Shown piece by piece: positions 27,968-38,258 of a stretch of DNA of 64,000 bases. The position numbers were made by a program, and so were the translations under genes. Position 1 is the stretch's first letter, and each line of letters opens with the position of its first letter. The DNA comes from Apus apus. Lineage: Eukaryota > Chordata > Aves > Apodiformes > Apodidae. The notes beneath the pieces are model-generated. The model was not told the DNA's origin. It saw only the letters and a program-made list of their open reading frames with translations, and made no database searches. Location: NCBI RefSeq assembly GCF_020740795.1, contig NC_067282.1, forward strand, positions 171,646,274 to 171,710,273, written 5' to 3'.

Positions 27968-28520
27968 CATATGCTCCAGGATATGGGGGACAAGCTCAGC
28001 ACAGTGCATCCACAATCTCCCTGGGCAATCTGTTCATTGTCTTAATACCTTCACAGTGAAGAATTTATTCCTAGTGTCTAATCTAAATCTAGTGTTTTCT
28101 ACTTTGAAACCATTTCCCCTTGTCCTATCACTACTCACCCTTGTAAAAAGCCCCTCCCCAGCTTTCCTGTAGGCCCTTTCAGGTACTGGAAGGCTGCTAT
28201 AAGGTCTCCTTGGAGCCTTCTCTTCTCCAGGCTCAACATCCCCAACTCTCTAAGCCTGTCTTCATTGATGAGGTGCTCCAACCCTCTGATCATCTTTATG
28301 ACCCTGCTCTGGATTTACTCCAAGAGTTCCACGTCCTTTTCATGTTGGGGGCTCCAGAGCTGGGCACAGTACTCCAGATGGAGTCTCACAAGAGCAGAGT
28401 AGAGCGGGAGAATCACCTCCCTTGACCTGCTGTCCATGTTTCTTTTGCTACAGCCCAGGATATGGTTGGCTTTGTGTGCCGCAAGAGCGCACTGCCAGCT
28501 CATGCTGAGATTCAGTCCCA
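27968..28520 (-). mobile_element. CR1 LINE fragment lacking its extreme 3' end
   Basis: Reads as the inverted CR1 3' region: CTCCCTGGGCAATCTGTTC, CACAGTGAAGAATTTATTCC, AACATCCCCAACTCTCTAAG, TGATCATCTTTATGACCCTG, GGGCACAGTACTCCAGATGG and finally CTGCCAGCTCATGCTGAG. The block order matches the plus-strand copy at 59534-60283. The roughly 110 terminal bases with GGAAGGGACC and the octamer tail are absent at the low-coordinate end. Short open frames inside it are LINE remnants. Confidence 0.85.
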
Positions 28521-29510
28521 GATTTAAAAAAATCGGGATTGTAGACTGTCACTGAGTAGTTTTAGGGCATCTAGAATAAAACGATAATTGTATATGTGAG
28601 CTATAATCCCATGTCACAAAATCCCCAATGAGAAGCACATGAAAACAGCCTGGGAAACAGAGCAGCACAGTGCTTGCACTGTTTTCCTTAAACATGTTTG
28701 GTTAAACTTCAGGGAGTGGCTAGCTTTGACTGAAATCCCTGACAGTCCAAACCTTCCTGAGAAACTTCTCTCAAAGAACTTCATCTTTGAAAACCTGCTA
28801 CCCCAATGTACCTGCCAACAGGGTCAGAAAGATACCTGCTTATCAGCATTTTTAAATGCTTGTTATGCAGTTTATCCAAGCCTTTCCTACCAGCTTTGAA
28901 TTTCAGGCTTCATCAGATTTAATGGAGCACCATCGCTGTCTTTGTGGTGTCAACACTTTTCTTCGGTCTGCTCTTGAGCTGCAGATTCTCTTCCCACTAT
29001 CACATCAGCATACCCTCTAATTCTGACTTCCAGACCTGCAACCCTCACTAATTGCTGCTGAAACAGGGGTCTTCCCAGAGCCAGGTTATTTTGAGCAAAC
29101 TGTCAGGGGAATATCTGACTGTGCTCCTCACCCCCCTAAATCCTTTATTATAACATAATACATAAAATGCAATTCCAGATTTTTGTTAACCATAGGTCTT
29201 TTAATGGGATTGTAGCTCAGTAAGTGCTGTTACAAAGGTGCAAACAGAGATTCCACAGTATTTGAGAAACTGAAATCTGTGAAGGGAATGACTTTTTTGT
29301 TTGGGATTGCAAAACTTCAGGCAGAAATGACAAGCAGGTGTAGCTGTGACCACAGTTCATGGTTTATGGCACAGCTAGGCAGTTTCCTGAGGGCTGGAGG
29401 TCCCAAGATTGTAATGAGCAGCCCCAAAATTGCTTCACCAACTTCACTGTCAGCCCCATGTTGTGCCCAGTCGGAGAAGACAATGAGCAGTGACAGTTAT
29501 TTACTCTCAC

Positions 29511-29604
29511 CTTTATGGAGACCAAAGTCAAATTTAGCGAGGCTGGCGACAAGTTTTGTACCAGCCGTGGGGTACCACAATTGCACCACAGCCTTGGAGG
29601 CCAT
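29511..29604 (-). other. Candidate first coding exon, unknown gene
   Basis: On the minus strand, CAAAATGG at 29604 gives an ATG with A at -3 and G at +4. The frame runs 31 codons (starting MASKAVVQLWYPTAGTKLVA) into a strong donor AAAG|GTGAGA at 29510. At least six CpGs lie in 29470-29660, against few in the neighbouring kilobases, which hints at a small CpG promoter. Without splicing the frame stops four codons later. No homology is known to me. Confidence 0.18.
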
Positions 29605-30459
29605 TTTGGGTTTGTACCGGCCACAGCAGTGAGCCCTCAGCACCTCCCCGCTTCAGGCAGGGCTCAGCAAGCAGAGAGGGAAAGAGTCTGAAAACATGGG
29701 TTGACGGAAACTGCCCTGCACAGATGTTCCATCACAAATAACTATATTTCCAGAAGGTCAGCAGATTTATTCTATGTCAGGTATTGAGTGGAAGATTATG
29801 ATGCTTGCTTTATTGCCTTAGATCTGTTTAAAAGTATCTTCTCTATCCAGTTTCTTAGGTTGATCCACACAATAGTTGAAAGGCTATGACCCATACAAGT
29901 CAAAGGTTAATTTGATTTTCAGATACATTGTCTGGAGCAAGCAGAAGGAGGTGCAGGTTGCCTATTGTCGTGGCAATGTGTTTGCTTAGGGCATTTCCTG
30001 CTGCTGCCTCCGCGGAAGCAGTGATGTTCAAACAATCCTGTTTGCACCTTTTCCCCATCAGCCTGCTCCAGAGTCAAACTTCTCCCTGATGCCACCTTTT
30101 CAGTCTGATTTTAGCAATCTGTTTTATTCTTTAGGTGTTTGGGTTTTTTTAGAAAAAAAATCTGAAAAAGCCAAAGCATCAATTCTGTGATGTCAGAAGA
30201 TGGTCTAAGTCAGCTCATAGATATATTGTGACACAACTGAAACAGGCCCTGTTCCCAACCGTATGCTGGATGGTCATCACTGGCACCTGCTACTGCTCTC
30301 TTATATGTCTGTCCCTTGGCTGGCAGCACTGTAGTACTGAAGGATGTCGTGGGTTTTAGTCACTGATTCAGTTCAAACTAGGAGAATTGAAGAAAAAATG
30401 TCATTTCTTTTGTGCCTTGGGCAATCTATTATAAGAAGATAAATGAAAAAAAATTTCCC

Positions 30460-30498
30460 GTTGTTGTTGTTGTTATTATTATTATTTAATTATTATTA
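30460..30498. repeat. (GTT)n-(ATT)n compound microsatellite
   Basis: GTT units change into ATT units and then degenerate ATTATTAA sequence. A similar GTT to ATT change occurs at 48366-48387. Confidence 0.85.
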
Positions 30499-30869
30499 AA
30501 TCCATTCTGTGGAAGACTGTCAAAGCTATAGCTTCTAGTCAATAAAAAAGGAAGCAAAAACTGAAGACAAATCAAGCCCCCTCAAAAAAGAAAAAAAACC
30601 CATACAAATAAAACAAATTGAGGAAGAACCCATTTAAATAAAACTGTCATGAGCATTAATAAAACAGAGCAGTTAAGTCATAAGCCAAGTGTGTGGGGGG
30701 CAAAAGGCAAAGTGGTTTTCCAAGCTGAAAATGGTTTAGAGCCCACAATATTGATACCAGTCTTTGCAGAAAGAGGAGCAGATACTATAACAAGAGACCT
30801 TTGAAGGATGCTGTGGAAGAAAGAACAACATTTAGAGTATCTTATTACAAAACTAAAAGAGGAGAGCTC

Positions 30870-30883
30870 TTTTTTTTTTTTTT
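30870..30883. repeat. Poly(T) tract
   Basis: About 14 T after GAGCTC. It is read as poly-Phe in an otherwise unsupported open frame. Confidence 0.8.
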
Positions 30884-31452
30884 AACTGTAACACAAGTTA
30901 ATAAATATTTATTTACACACTTTTACCTCTTCGTAGGACTTTTGAAAGTGCCGATAAATTCTAAACACTTGCTTTTCCTTGTTTGTTCTTCTTTCTTTGC
31001 TATTGGCAGGATACTGCATATTAGTTGTAGCAATATAAATGATAGTGTGTTAATATCAGAATGTCATGTATTTGGGAAAGCAGATAGCCAGGCTGACTAT
31101 GCAGTGCTGGAAATAAAGAGATTAATGGAAAAACTGTTTCCATATTCCTCCTTATGGAAGAAGAGCAGGAATCCAAGAGGAAAATACAAGAGTAGCACAA
31201 TTTCTTTAACTTTCTCTACAGCAATTTGGTATAGCTGGGACTGTGATTTCTGACAGTACAAAACACCTGGTAAATTCAGCCTGAAGTCCAGGAGCCTGGC
31301 TTTTTGATAACTTGCTCAAAAATGCCACTGCCCTCCTTGGCAAGGCTGGCTGAGAATGAGTGCCATGTAAGGCACCTCCAATTTTCTATGCCCAGGCTGA
31401 CATTCAAACCTTGAAGTTTTACCAGAACTGTTACTGTAATTAATTATTATTT

Positions 31453-31518
31453 AAAAAAAGAACAAAAAACCCCCATCAACAACAAAAAACAACATCAAAA
31501 CAAACAAACAAACAAACA
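31453..31518. repeat. A-rich tract with CAAA repeats
   Basis: An A run, then AACAAAAAACC and a regular CAAACAAACAAACAAACA core. Very similar in style to 9553-9657. Confidence 0.85.
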
Positions 31519-32154
31519 CCCCAAAATCCAAACCAAAGCAACTGTCAACAATAAAAAGGAGAAAGAAAAAGACAAGAAGAAACAATATTTTTTTAAAAGT
31601 ACTGTCAAACTCTAACCAAGCCATGACAGTTAAGGCTTCACCATGCTGCAGACAAGACCCCAGCTGACACCCAGGTGAAATCTGCTGCCTGGCTGGCCTG
31701 GGCTGCAGGAAAGCACGTGCAGGCAGAAGCCACAGCCCAGATGTAGGGAGAGGATCCCTCTTTGTGTTTGCTGTCTGTTCCTCAGCCTTCGTTGGCAGAC
31801 AAGAACATCCTCACCCATCCATCCCGCTTACTCTTGAAAAACTCCATTTAAGGAGTGTCTGCAGCAAAGGCAGCTAGCAGGTTATCAAAAAATTCCCCAG
31901 TGCTTCATATACACAAATCACCTCTCCACATGTTTAACCCATACTTAAACTCAGGCACAAGTCAAGATCATCTCATCTTCAGAAACATGCTCCTACTCAG
32001 CCTGAAGTGTTGGAGCAGTTAAAACACATATCTGTGCCTGTGCTCAGCCAAGATTTTAGTGCTGTCCTGTAATTCCAAGCACCTACAAATACCCACACAT
32101 CCTTTTACCTGCTAATTTTTCTGTTGTCTCTGAATTGCAACCTATTTCAGGGTT

Positions 32155-32179
32155 GTTTTTTTTTGTTTTTTTTTTTTTT
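32155..32179. repeat. Poly(T) tract with one G interruption
   Basis: T-rich run preceded by TATTTCAGGG, giving a pseudo polypyrimidine stretch. Confidence 0.8.
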
Positions 32180-33869
32180 CTGGAACTGCCAGGAAAATAT
32201 TGCCATCACTGACACCTTGAAGCATCTCACAGCATCATCAGGGCAAGATGTTCTTTCATGGCAGACAGGGCAAAGGAGCCCAAGAGAGGATACAATCATT
32301 TTGCTCCACCTCCCCCATGAAAATCTGCTAACGGGAGCACATAAACAAGCTAATCCCTATTCTATCCCATTATTAGCAGATTTAGCTATGGGCATTAAAA
32401 AAGAGCGGATAATGGAAAGCAAGAAGGAGCTGTAGAAGCAAAATTGTGACAATGATGTTTATTGCAAAATCAGATGTTTATTTTCAGGACACTTGCAGAA
32501 AGATTATTATAGAAAAAGTCATTCTGTGTTTTTTGCAAATGTGAAATTCTTACAGGCTGATGAGCAGCTTGCATTGCAGTATTTAGTTCTATGTACGTAG
32601 ATGTCATGCAGTTATATGGTGTTGTGACATCTTTTACTGTGATTGCCAGTCAATTAAGATCCCTCCTTAGGGCCTTTTTCCTGCCTGGGTACCTAAACCA
32701 GGGCTGCTGTCATGCAACTCGGCATGTTGCATTTATCAGTCCTCCACTGTGACAAGGTAAATGAACCCACTTTTCTGGCATAAATGCTTTCACCACTCAG
32801 CTGTACAGTGTATTTTTGAGTAAGGACAAGGGCTGTGACAGGACTCCACTTTGCACTGCCATCTCAATATTTCTGGGTAGAGGTGGAAAGAACGAGTCTG
32901 CAAAAGCAGGAGGAAGAGACTCTCCTGGGGAACAGAACACTTGGGTTTCAGCCCCTATTGCCTAGAGGATGGTGCAGTAGAAATCAGGTACAGCAGAGGA
33001 GACATATCACACCAAGTATGGCTAGTATTTATTTTTAAATTTACTTACTGCTCTTGCTTGCAAAATGGCAAGAGCACCAATGGCTTTGATCTTGTCAGCT
33101 CTGATAAGCCTAGAAATGCTGGGGGTTGCTGCAGGCACTGACAGGAGATCTGGTATTGCAGGAAGTAGGATTGATGTCTTAATAAGTGGCATTTTCTCCT
33201 CCACATCACTATGATACCTCAGGCACTGTGCTTCTGAAGGGCCTTTCTCCAGAGATAAAGAGCTTCCTCATGCTTATTAAAGGTCGTACAGTACTTTTGA
33301 AAATATAAGAATAACTTCAATGATCACCACATCACGTGGCGATCATCCTAAGCAAAATCATGTGCAAAACAAGGCTCTAAAATGTGGTGCTTGTTTTTTT
33401 GTTTGTTTGTTTGGGGGATTAACAGAGAAAGGTAACAAATTCTTCCTTCAAAACTGTTTTTTTCCCCTGCAGATACAGCCTCATCACCATAATGTCAGGC
33501 ACCTATTCTGACATACTCTCTGAAGGAGTTCACACCTGTGGATATTCCACACATCTGTGATACTATGACACAGAAGTTCATGCCTGCAGAAACGCTGCCT
33601 TCATCTCACAGTACAGCTACTTCCTCTCCCACTGTAGTCTTCGGGTGTTTTCCCATTGCTTTTATTCAGAGCATGAAAAGCACAGGAAAAAAAATTAAAG
33701 CAAGTACACAATGTTAGCGATAAACAAGGCACAATCAAGTTACGAGTCATCCTGTTGAAATAAATTCCATAATCCTATGAGGCAGAGCCCCAGGTATTTC
33801 CACATTCTGCATAAGAAACTAAAAAGGGCCTGCACCAGAAATAATTTTTATGGTCAGAAAATGTGTAAA

Positions 33870-34545
33870 CACATTGAGCTGCCACTCAGCGGGATCTCAG
33901 TGGTCTGGAGAAACGGGCTGACAGGAACCTCCTGAAGTTCACCAAGAACATATGCCAAAACCTGCAACTGGGATGGAGTGAATCCATACTAAGGGAAGAC
34001 TACCAAGAAAGCATCTTTGCAGTAAAGGCCTGGGGCACCTGGCAGACAACAAAGTGAACATGAGCCACCAGTGTGCCTCTGCAGCAATAAAGGCTAGCCA
34101 CATATTGGGGTGCACTAGTAATAGTCAAGGGAAATTATCTTACCCCTCTAAACGGCAGTTATGAGAGTATTGTGTCCACTCTGGGGCTTCCTAACTGACC
34201 TACTGGAGTGAGTCCAGCAGTGGGCCACCAAGATTGCTGCAAGAAGACACCAAGAGAAATATATTTGTTCAGCTTTTAGAAGGCAAGGCTAAGGAGGAGA
34301 AACCTTACTGCTGTCTTCAACTATGTAATTGGACAGTAGAGAGAGGGAAGAGTCATATTTTTATTGGAGGTGAATAGTGATGAGAGGCAACAGACACAAA
34401 CTGCAACAACAGAAATCCCAAATAGATACCAGTAAAAAAATGTTCATGGGTGGCTGGTTGAAGACTGGAACTGGTACCCAAAGATGCTGTGGTATCTCCA
34501 GCCTTGGAAATACTGAAAACTCAAATGGACAATCTAATTCTGGAA
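33870..34545 (+). mobile_element. Old, degenerate CR1 LINE copy
   Basis: Sense orientation, with recognisable but mutated blocks: GGTCTGGAGAAACGGGCTG, CCACATATTGGGGTGCACTA, GTGTCCACTCTGGGGC, GTGGGCCACCAAGATTGCT, AAGGAGGAGAAACCTTACTG and GGTGAATAGTGATGAGAGGC. Their spacing matches the CR1 3' region. Divergence is much higher than in the intron 1 copies, so this is an older subfamily. The terminal octamer tail is not clear. Confidence 0.7.
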
Positions 34546-36949
34546 AATGAAATACACCTTCAAAGTAGGCCCTGCTTTGACAAAGACGTTGGAGCACACA
34601 ATCTTCAGAAGTCATCTCCAATCAGAATTATTCTATCATTATATAAAAGTTCTGAGTATTCTCTGTGTAAATCTGTTTTCATCATAACTAAGAACGCTCT
34701 TGAATTTGTTGAATGCTGAATATGATGCATGGCAAGGTGGCACAACAATTCAGATGCTTTGAAGAGGTCACATGAATTTGCTTCTGGCCCACATGCAACT
34801 TTATTAGCTCTACACACAGCACGGTTAATCATTCAGAGAGAAAAGTATATTTATCCCGGTACCACAAATAAGTTTACATTTTTTAAAAAAATCCAACCTG
34901 TCATCTTTCCTTTGCATTAGTGTTGGGATTGCAGAAGGACAGAGTCAATTTTCACACACATATATAGAGAGAGATTTCAGCCTTAAAATTTTATCTGAAG
35001 TCAATAACTAAATATTTAGAGGTTTGCCCACTACCAAAGAAAGATGTCTGGCTTGGACCAGATGGAACACAGGCCAGGAGATTTGAGGAACTTGCTGATA
35101 TCTGCCAGGCCTGACCATTACTTCCTTTGAGAAGTGGAGCTTCACCTTTCACTCAGAAGTGAAAAGCATGATCCTCTTTCCCAAGGAGAACTGAAATCAA
35201 AGCATCTCTATACTTTTCAGTATGAAAAGACTATAACACACCCATTGTACCCTTACAGCATTCTTGTGCCAGAGGCAAGCATCCACAGAATTTCAAGCAG
35301 TGCACAGATTTGAGTGGTGAGCTGTAGGTCTCCCTACACATCTGAGATTTTCCTTGTCATCTTGCAGAGATATTAATCGAAACTCTAACAAGCCTACAAA
35401 TACTCCCTCGTGTGTTGTGCAAAATGGTGACTGCAGGTGGGGCAGGAGCACAAACACTGCATCCTCTTTGAGTTTTAGTCAGTGGTATTTTTCAAAGTCT
35501 TTGGGTCAAATGAACTACTACAAGGTTTAGTCTGCTGGTGTAGCCTCACCAGGAGTGTACGGGATAACCTGTGAGGGGCTCTACTTTTACACATTAAAAA
35601 TCAGCCTCTCCAGGATGCATGTCAAGTGCTGCTCATGCCCCTATTTTCACTCCTGTCTTCTTGAGGTGGAGTGCCTGTCCAATGAAGAACACTGGCCATC
35701 CAGCAAACAAAAGATACTATAAAGAGATTGTTGTCAGGTGGAAAGGCCTGGGAATGAACTGGGGCCAGATAAATCAAACGCAGTTCAGGCCACTGAATAC
35801 AGCAGCCTATGAGGTTTGGGAATGTCACCACTTTGGGCATGCCTTTCCCTTTAATATGTGAATGTGGATGAACAGCTGCCTGCTACAGCACCCAGACACA
35901 GGACCTGTGAAAAAACCCACTACATTTTAACAAGCCTTTTGTTGTTTTTTTGTTTGTTTAATTAGTAATTTTTCTTCATAGTAACAACCTCTGCAACATA
36001 ACTGGGAAACAAGGCAAACAAATGCATGAAAGGAAGAACTACAAATTTTCCATTATGCTGTAATCAAATTGTGAGTTGTTACTGTCAAGTATCTTTTGAC
36101 CCAAGAGAGGTCTACTGTTCCTCAGAATCTCTTACAGTATCAGCTTTGGAAACAACTAAACTAGAGACAAGAAAAATAACCACCTCCTCTCCAAAGAGGT
36201 ATATCTGTAACGGTTAATTTGGGGCAGATATTTATTTGACTCTACTTCAAATAGTACTGAAGACACTCTTAGCCCCCTTCTTCACTAATCTTCTTTTGGC
36301 TCTGTACCAGATGGATAAATTTCACGACATCTTTACATTTCTCATGTCTATACACAAGGAACCTGGAGCAAACCCAGCCATTGCTGGAACTTAGCTCTCA
36401 GGATGATGTTTAATTATCAGAAACTGAACGAGCTCACAGGGCTTGGTCTCCAAAACTGAGTAACTGTGTGTTCAGTGGTACACCAGCTGGTTTCTAGTAG
36501 GAGCCAGATAGATGACAGCCAATCATGCCCACAAGCCAAGAATGATGACTAACCAGCTTCTCCCTGCTAAGTCTGTGCTACTCTCATGGTTTGCACTACC
36601 TACCCACTCCATTTTGCAGGTCACTCTGTCTTTCAGTGAAACTTACAGCTCCCAGGAGTGCTCCAAGGGCACAGACACAGCCTTGCTACAGAGGTCAGAT
36701 TTCCTACATACTCTTGCTACCTTCCCCTCTCCCCACTTTCTTAAAACCCGGCACAACCACACCTGCAACCTTCCTGCACACCCGGGTTACCACCGCGTGC
36801 AGCAGACCTCCCAATCTGTCTGGTAAAAGACTCTGACAGGGTCAATATGACACAGGCAGAGAAGAACGGGTCAAACGTCCCTACCCTGAGATTTGAAGAT
36901 ATTCAGGCTCATCCTTTCACTCCCGCACCACGACAGCACCCGAAAAGCC
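34546..36949. other. Intergenic DNA just upstream of the CpG island
   Basis: AT-rich down to about 36500, then GC content rises gradually into the PPM1H island. No gene or repeat recognised apart from a short T/GTTT-rich stretch at about 35938-35961. Confidence 0.6.
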
Positions 36950-37468
36950 TGGCTGTGTCGGAGGCCCCCGGGTGGCCCTCGCCCCGCTCCTGCTGGCCAC
37001 AGGCCCCAGGCCCCACGGCCGGCCGGCTGAGGGGCTCATTCTAGGCCACTGCCACGGGCCCGCCCTCAGGACGAGGGTACTTAACGCTTCTTGTCGCTAG
37101 CAAACATCCTTGACCTGTTTGAGGAGGAGAGGGATGGGAAACCCTTCAGGGAGGAGCCTCGTCTCGCAGCCCGCGGCATCGGCGGGCTCTTGCCAGGGGC
37201 GGGGACGGAGAGACCCGCTGGGGCTGCCACGGCTCAGCCCCGGGGCAGCAGCGGCCTGTCGCCCGCCGGTAACGGAACCCCCGCCCGCCGGGGCCTCCGA
37301 CCGACCCCGCGTGAAACGCCTCCCGGGCCCCTCTTCCCGCGGGCAGCACGGCCGCTGGCTCCGCCGGCCCGGGCCCACGCCGCCCCGCCGCGGGAAGCCG
37401 GGGGCGGCCCTCCCCGCCAGGCCCCGCCCGCCGCGCACCTGCCGCGGGCCGCCCCCCCTGCCGGTGGC

Positions 37469-37499
37469 GGGAGGCGGGCGGGAGGCAGGGCGGGGGCGG
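37469..37499 (+). promoter_or_regulatory. GC-box cluster / G-quadruplex motif upstream of exon 1
   Basis: Five G-runs of three or more lie at 37469-71, 37476-78, 37480-82, 37488-90 and 37492-96, with loops of 1 to 5 bases. This meets the canonical four-run G-quadruplex rule. The same bases give GGGCGG-type Sp1/KLF boxes. It lies about 340-360 bases upstream of the ATG on the sense strand. Confidence 0.6.
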
Positions 37500-37580
37500 C
37501 GGCCGCCCGTGCCCGGCGTGTGCCCGGAGCCCGCCGGTGCCGCAGGAGGAGCAGGAAGCGCCCGGGCAAACCCAGCCTCG

Positions 37581-37598
37581 TTATCACATGACTCAGCA
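37581..37598 (+). promoter_or_regulatory. Overlapping GATA, M-box/E-box and AP-1/ARE motifs
   Basis: In an otherwise almost pure GC stretch there is TTATCA (reverse of TGATAA, a GATA site) at 37581-37586, TCACATGA (the MITF/TFE-type M-box) at 37584-37591 and TGACTCAGCA (AP-1 and also the NRF2/small-Maf ARE core TGACnnnGC) at 37589-37598. The three motifs overlap by a few bases, so occupancy would be mutually exclusive or cooperative. The site is about 235 bases upstream of the PPM1H ATG, near the likely start sites. Motif matches are direct; binding is inference. Confidence 0.5.
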
Positions 37599-37672
37599 GC
37601 CGCCGCCGCCGCCGGGCTGAGTTCACCCCGCGCCGCGCCGGGAGGGGGAAACCTGCCGCTGCCGCCGCTGCC

Positions 37673-37702
37673 ATGAGCCCGCGGCCCCGCGGCCGCCGCT
37701 GA
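37673..37702 (+). other. Nine-codon upstream ORF in the presumed PPM1H 5' UTR
   Basis: ATG at 37673 has G at -3 (GCTGCCATGA) and reads MSPRPRGRR then TGA at 37700-37702. It sits about 130 bases before the PPM1H ATG, ends before it and does not overlap. If the transcript starts upstream of 37673 this is a usable uORF that could lower main ORF translation. The transcription start is unknown, so inclusion in the mRNA is not proven. Confidence 0.45.
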
Positions 37703-37831
37703 GCCCGCCGCTGCGCCCCCGGCCCGGCGCCCCCGCTGCGGCAGCGCGGCGGGGCTGCCCGAGCCCCGCTCCCCGCCCCGCTCCCCGCCCTGCGCGGCGG
37801 CCCCGGCGCTGCCGCCGCCGGCGGGGCTACT

Positions 37832-38067
37832 ATGCTCACGCGGGTGAAGTCCGCCGTGGCCAATTTCATGGGCGGCATCATGGCTGGCAGCGCGGGCGCC
37901 GACCACGGCAGCGGCGCGGACTTGCCCCTCCGCTTCCCCTACGGGAGACCCGAGTTCCTGGGACTGTCCCCGGACGAGGTGGAGTGCTCCGCCGACCACA
38001 TCGCCCGCCCCATCCTCATTCTCAGCAAGGAGACCCGGCGCCTGCCCTGGACGACGGGCTACGCGGA
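37832..38067 (+). CDS. PPM1H: PPM1H coding exon 1 (N-terminus of protein phosphatase 1H)
   Basis: First coding exon, 78 codons plus two bases of codon 79, so the intron is phase 2. The peptide starts MLTRVKSAVANFMGGIMAG and continues through PYGRPEFLGLS, VECSADHIARPILIL and RLPW-TGYAE, which I recognise as PPM1H; the paralogue PPM1J differs strongly between residues 10 and 60. PPM1H is a Mg2+/Mn2+-dependent PP2C-family Ser/Thr phosphatase known to remove LRRK2-added phosphate from Rab8A and Rab10. Residues 1 to about 18 can form an amphipathic helix (L2, V5, V9, F12, M13, I16 and M17 on one side), matching the published N-terminal membrane and Golgi targeting helix. PP2C metal-binding and catalytic residues lie in later exons outside the window. 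The ATG has A at -3. The Gly/Ser linker at residues 20-29 looks shorter than the mammalian one I remember. The exon ends at a consensus donor. Confidence 0.96.
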
Positions 38068-38073
38068 GTGAGT
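38068..38073 (+). other. PPM1H: Splice donor of PPM1H exon 1
   Basis: The sequence GCGGA|GTGAGT has a full GTGAGT donor. The cut leaves GA as the first two bases of a Glu codon. Reading on without splicing hits TGA at 38069-38071, so splicing is needed for the frame to stay open. In known PPM1H the residues after TGYAE belong to the next exon, which agrees with this boundary. Confidence 0.93.
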
Positions 38074-38234
38074 ACGGCGCCCCGGCTGCGGCGGCGGGCA
38101 GGTGGAGCGCGGCCGGGCCCGCTGCCCTTGCCGCGCTGCCCCATCGCCCGGGCGCACCGGCGGCCGCGTTGCCGGTGACCCCCCCCGCGGCGGCTGCCGG
38201 AGGCGGCGGGGCCGCCGTGCTGGGCCTGCGCGGC

Positions 38235-38258
38235 GGGGCGGGGGGCGCGGGGCGGGGG
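38235..38258 (+). promoter_or_regulatory. G-quadruplex motif at the start of intron 1
   Basis: G-runs of 4, 6, 4 and 5 bases at 38235-38, 38240-45, 38249-52 and 38254-58 are separated by loops of 1, 3 and 1 bases. This is a strong canonical motif, on the sense strand about 167 bases after the splice donor. It would be present in the pre-mRNA and could favour an R-loop at the promoter-proximal region. Function is inferred. Confidence 0.6.

Larger units (their letters stand above)
28521..33869. other. Intergenic DNA with simple repeats
   Basis: AT-rich with compound microsatellites and T/A runs (listed separately). It contains a small CpG-enriched patch at 29470-29660 with a candidate minus-strand first exon at 29511-29604. 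The 150-codon plus frame at 30801-31253 includes the poly(T) run and has no family features. Confidence 0.55.

Noticed and set aside
28210..28503. Open frames near 28.2-28.5 kb on both strands
   Set aside because: Part of the CR1 copy at 27968-28520.
30801..31253. 150-codon plus-strand frame
   Set aside because: It passes through a poly(T) tract, is rich in Phe/Leu/Ser as expected from AT-rich sequence and has no clear splice or family support.
37110..37676. 188-codon plus-strand open frame upstream of the PPM1H ATG
   Set aside because: Same compositional cause. It begins at a non-ATG codon and is not in the PPM1H frame or joined to it.
37097..37999. 300-codon minus-strand open frame across the PPM1H promoter and exon 1
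   Set aside because: It lies in an extremely GC-rich CpG island where stop codons are rare. Composition is Ala/Gly/Pro/Arg-driven, with no recognisable domain, and it is antisense to the real exon.
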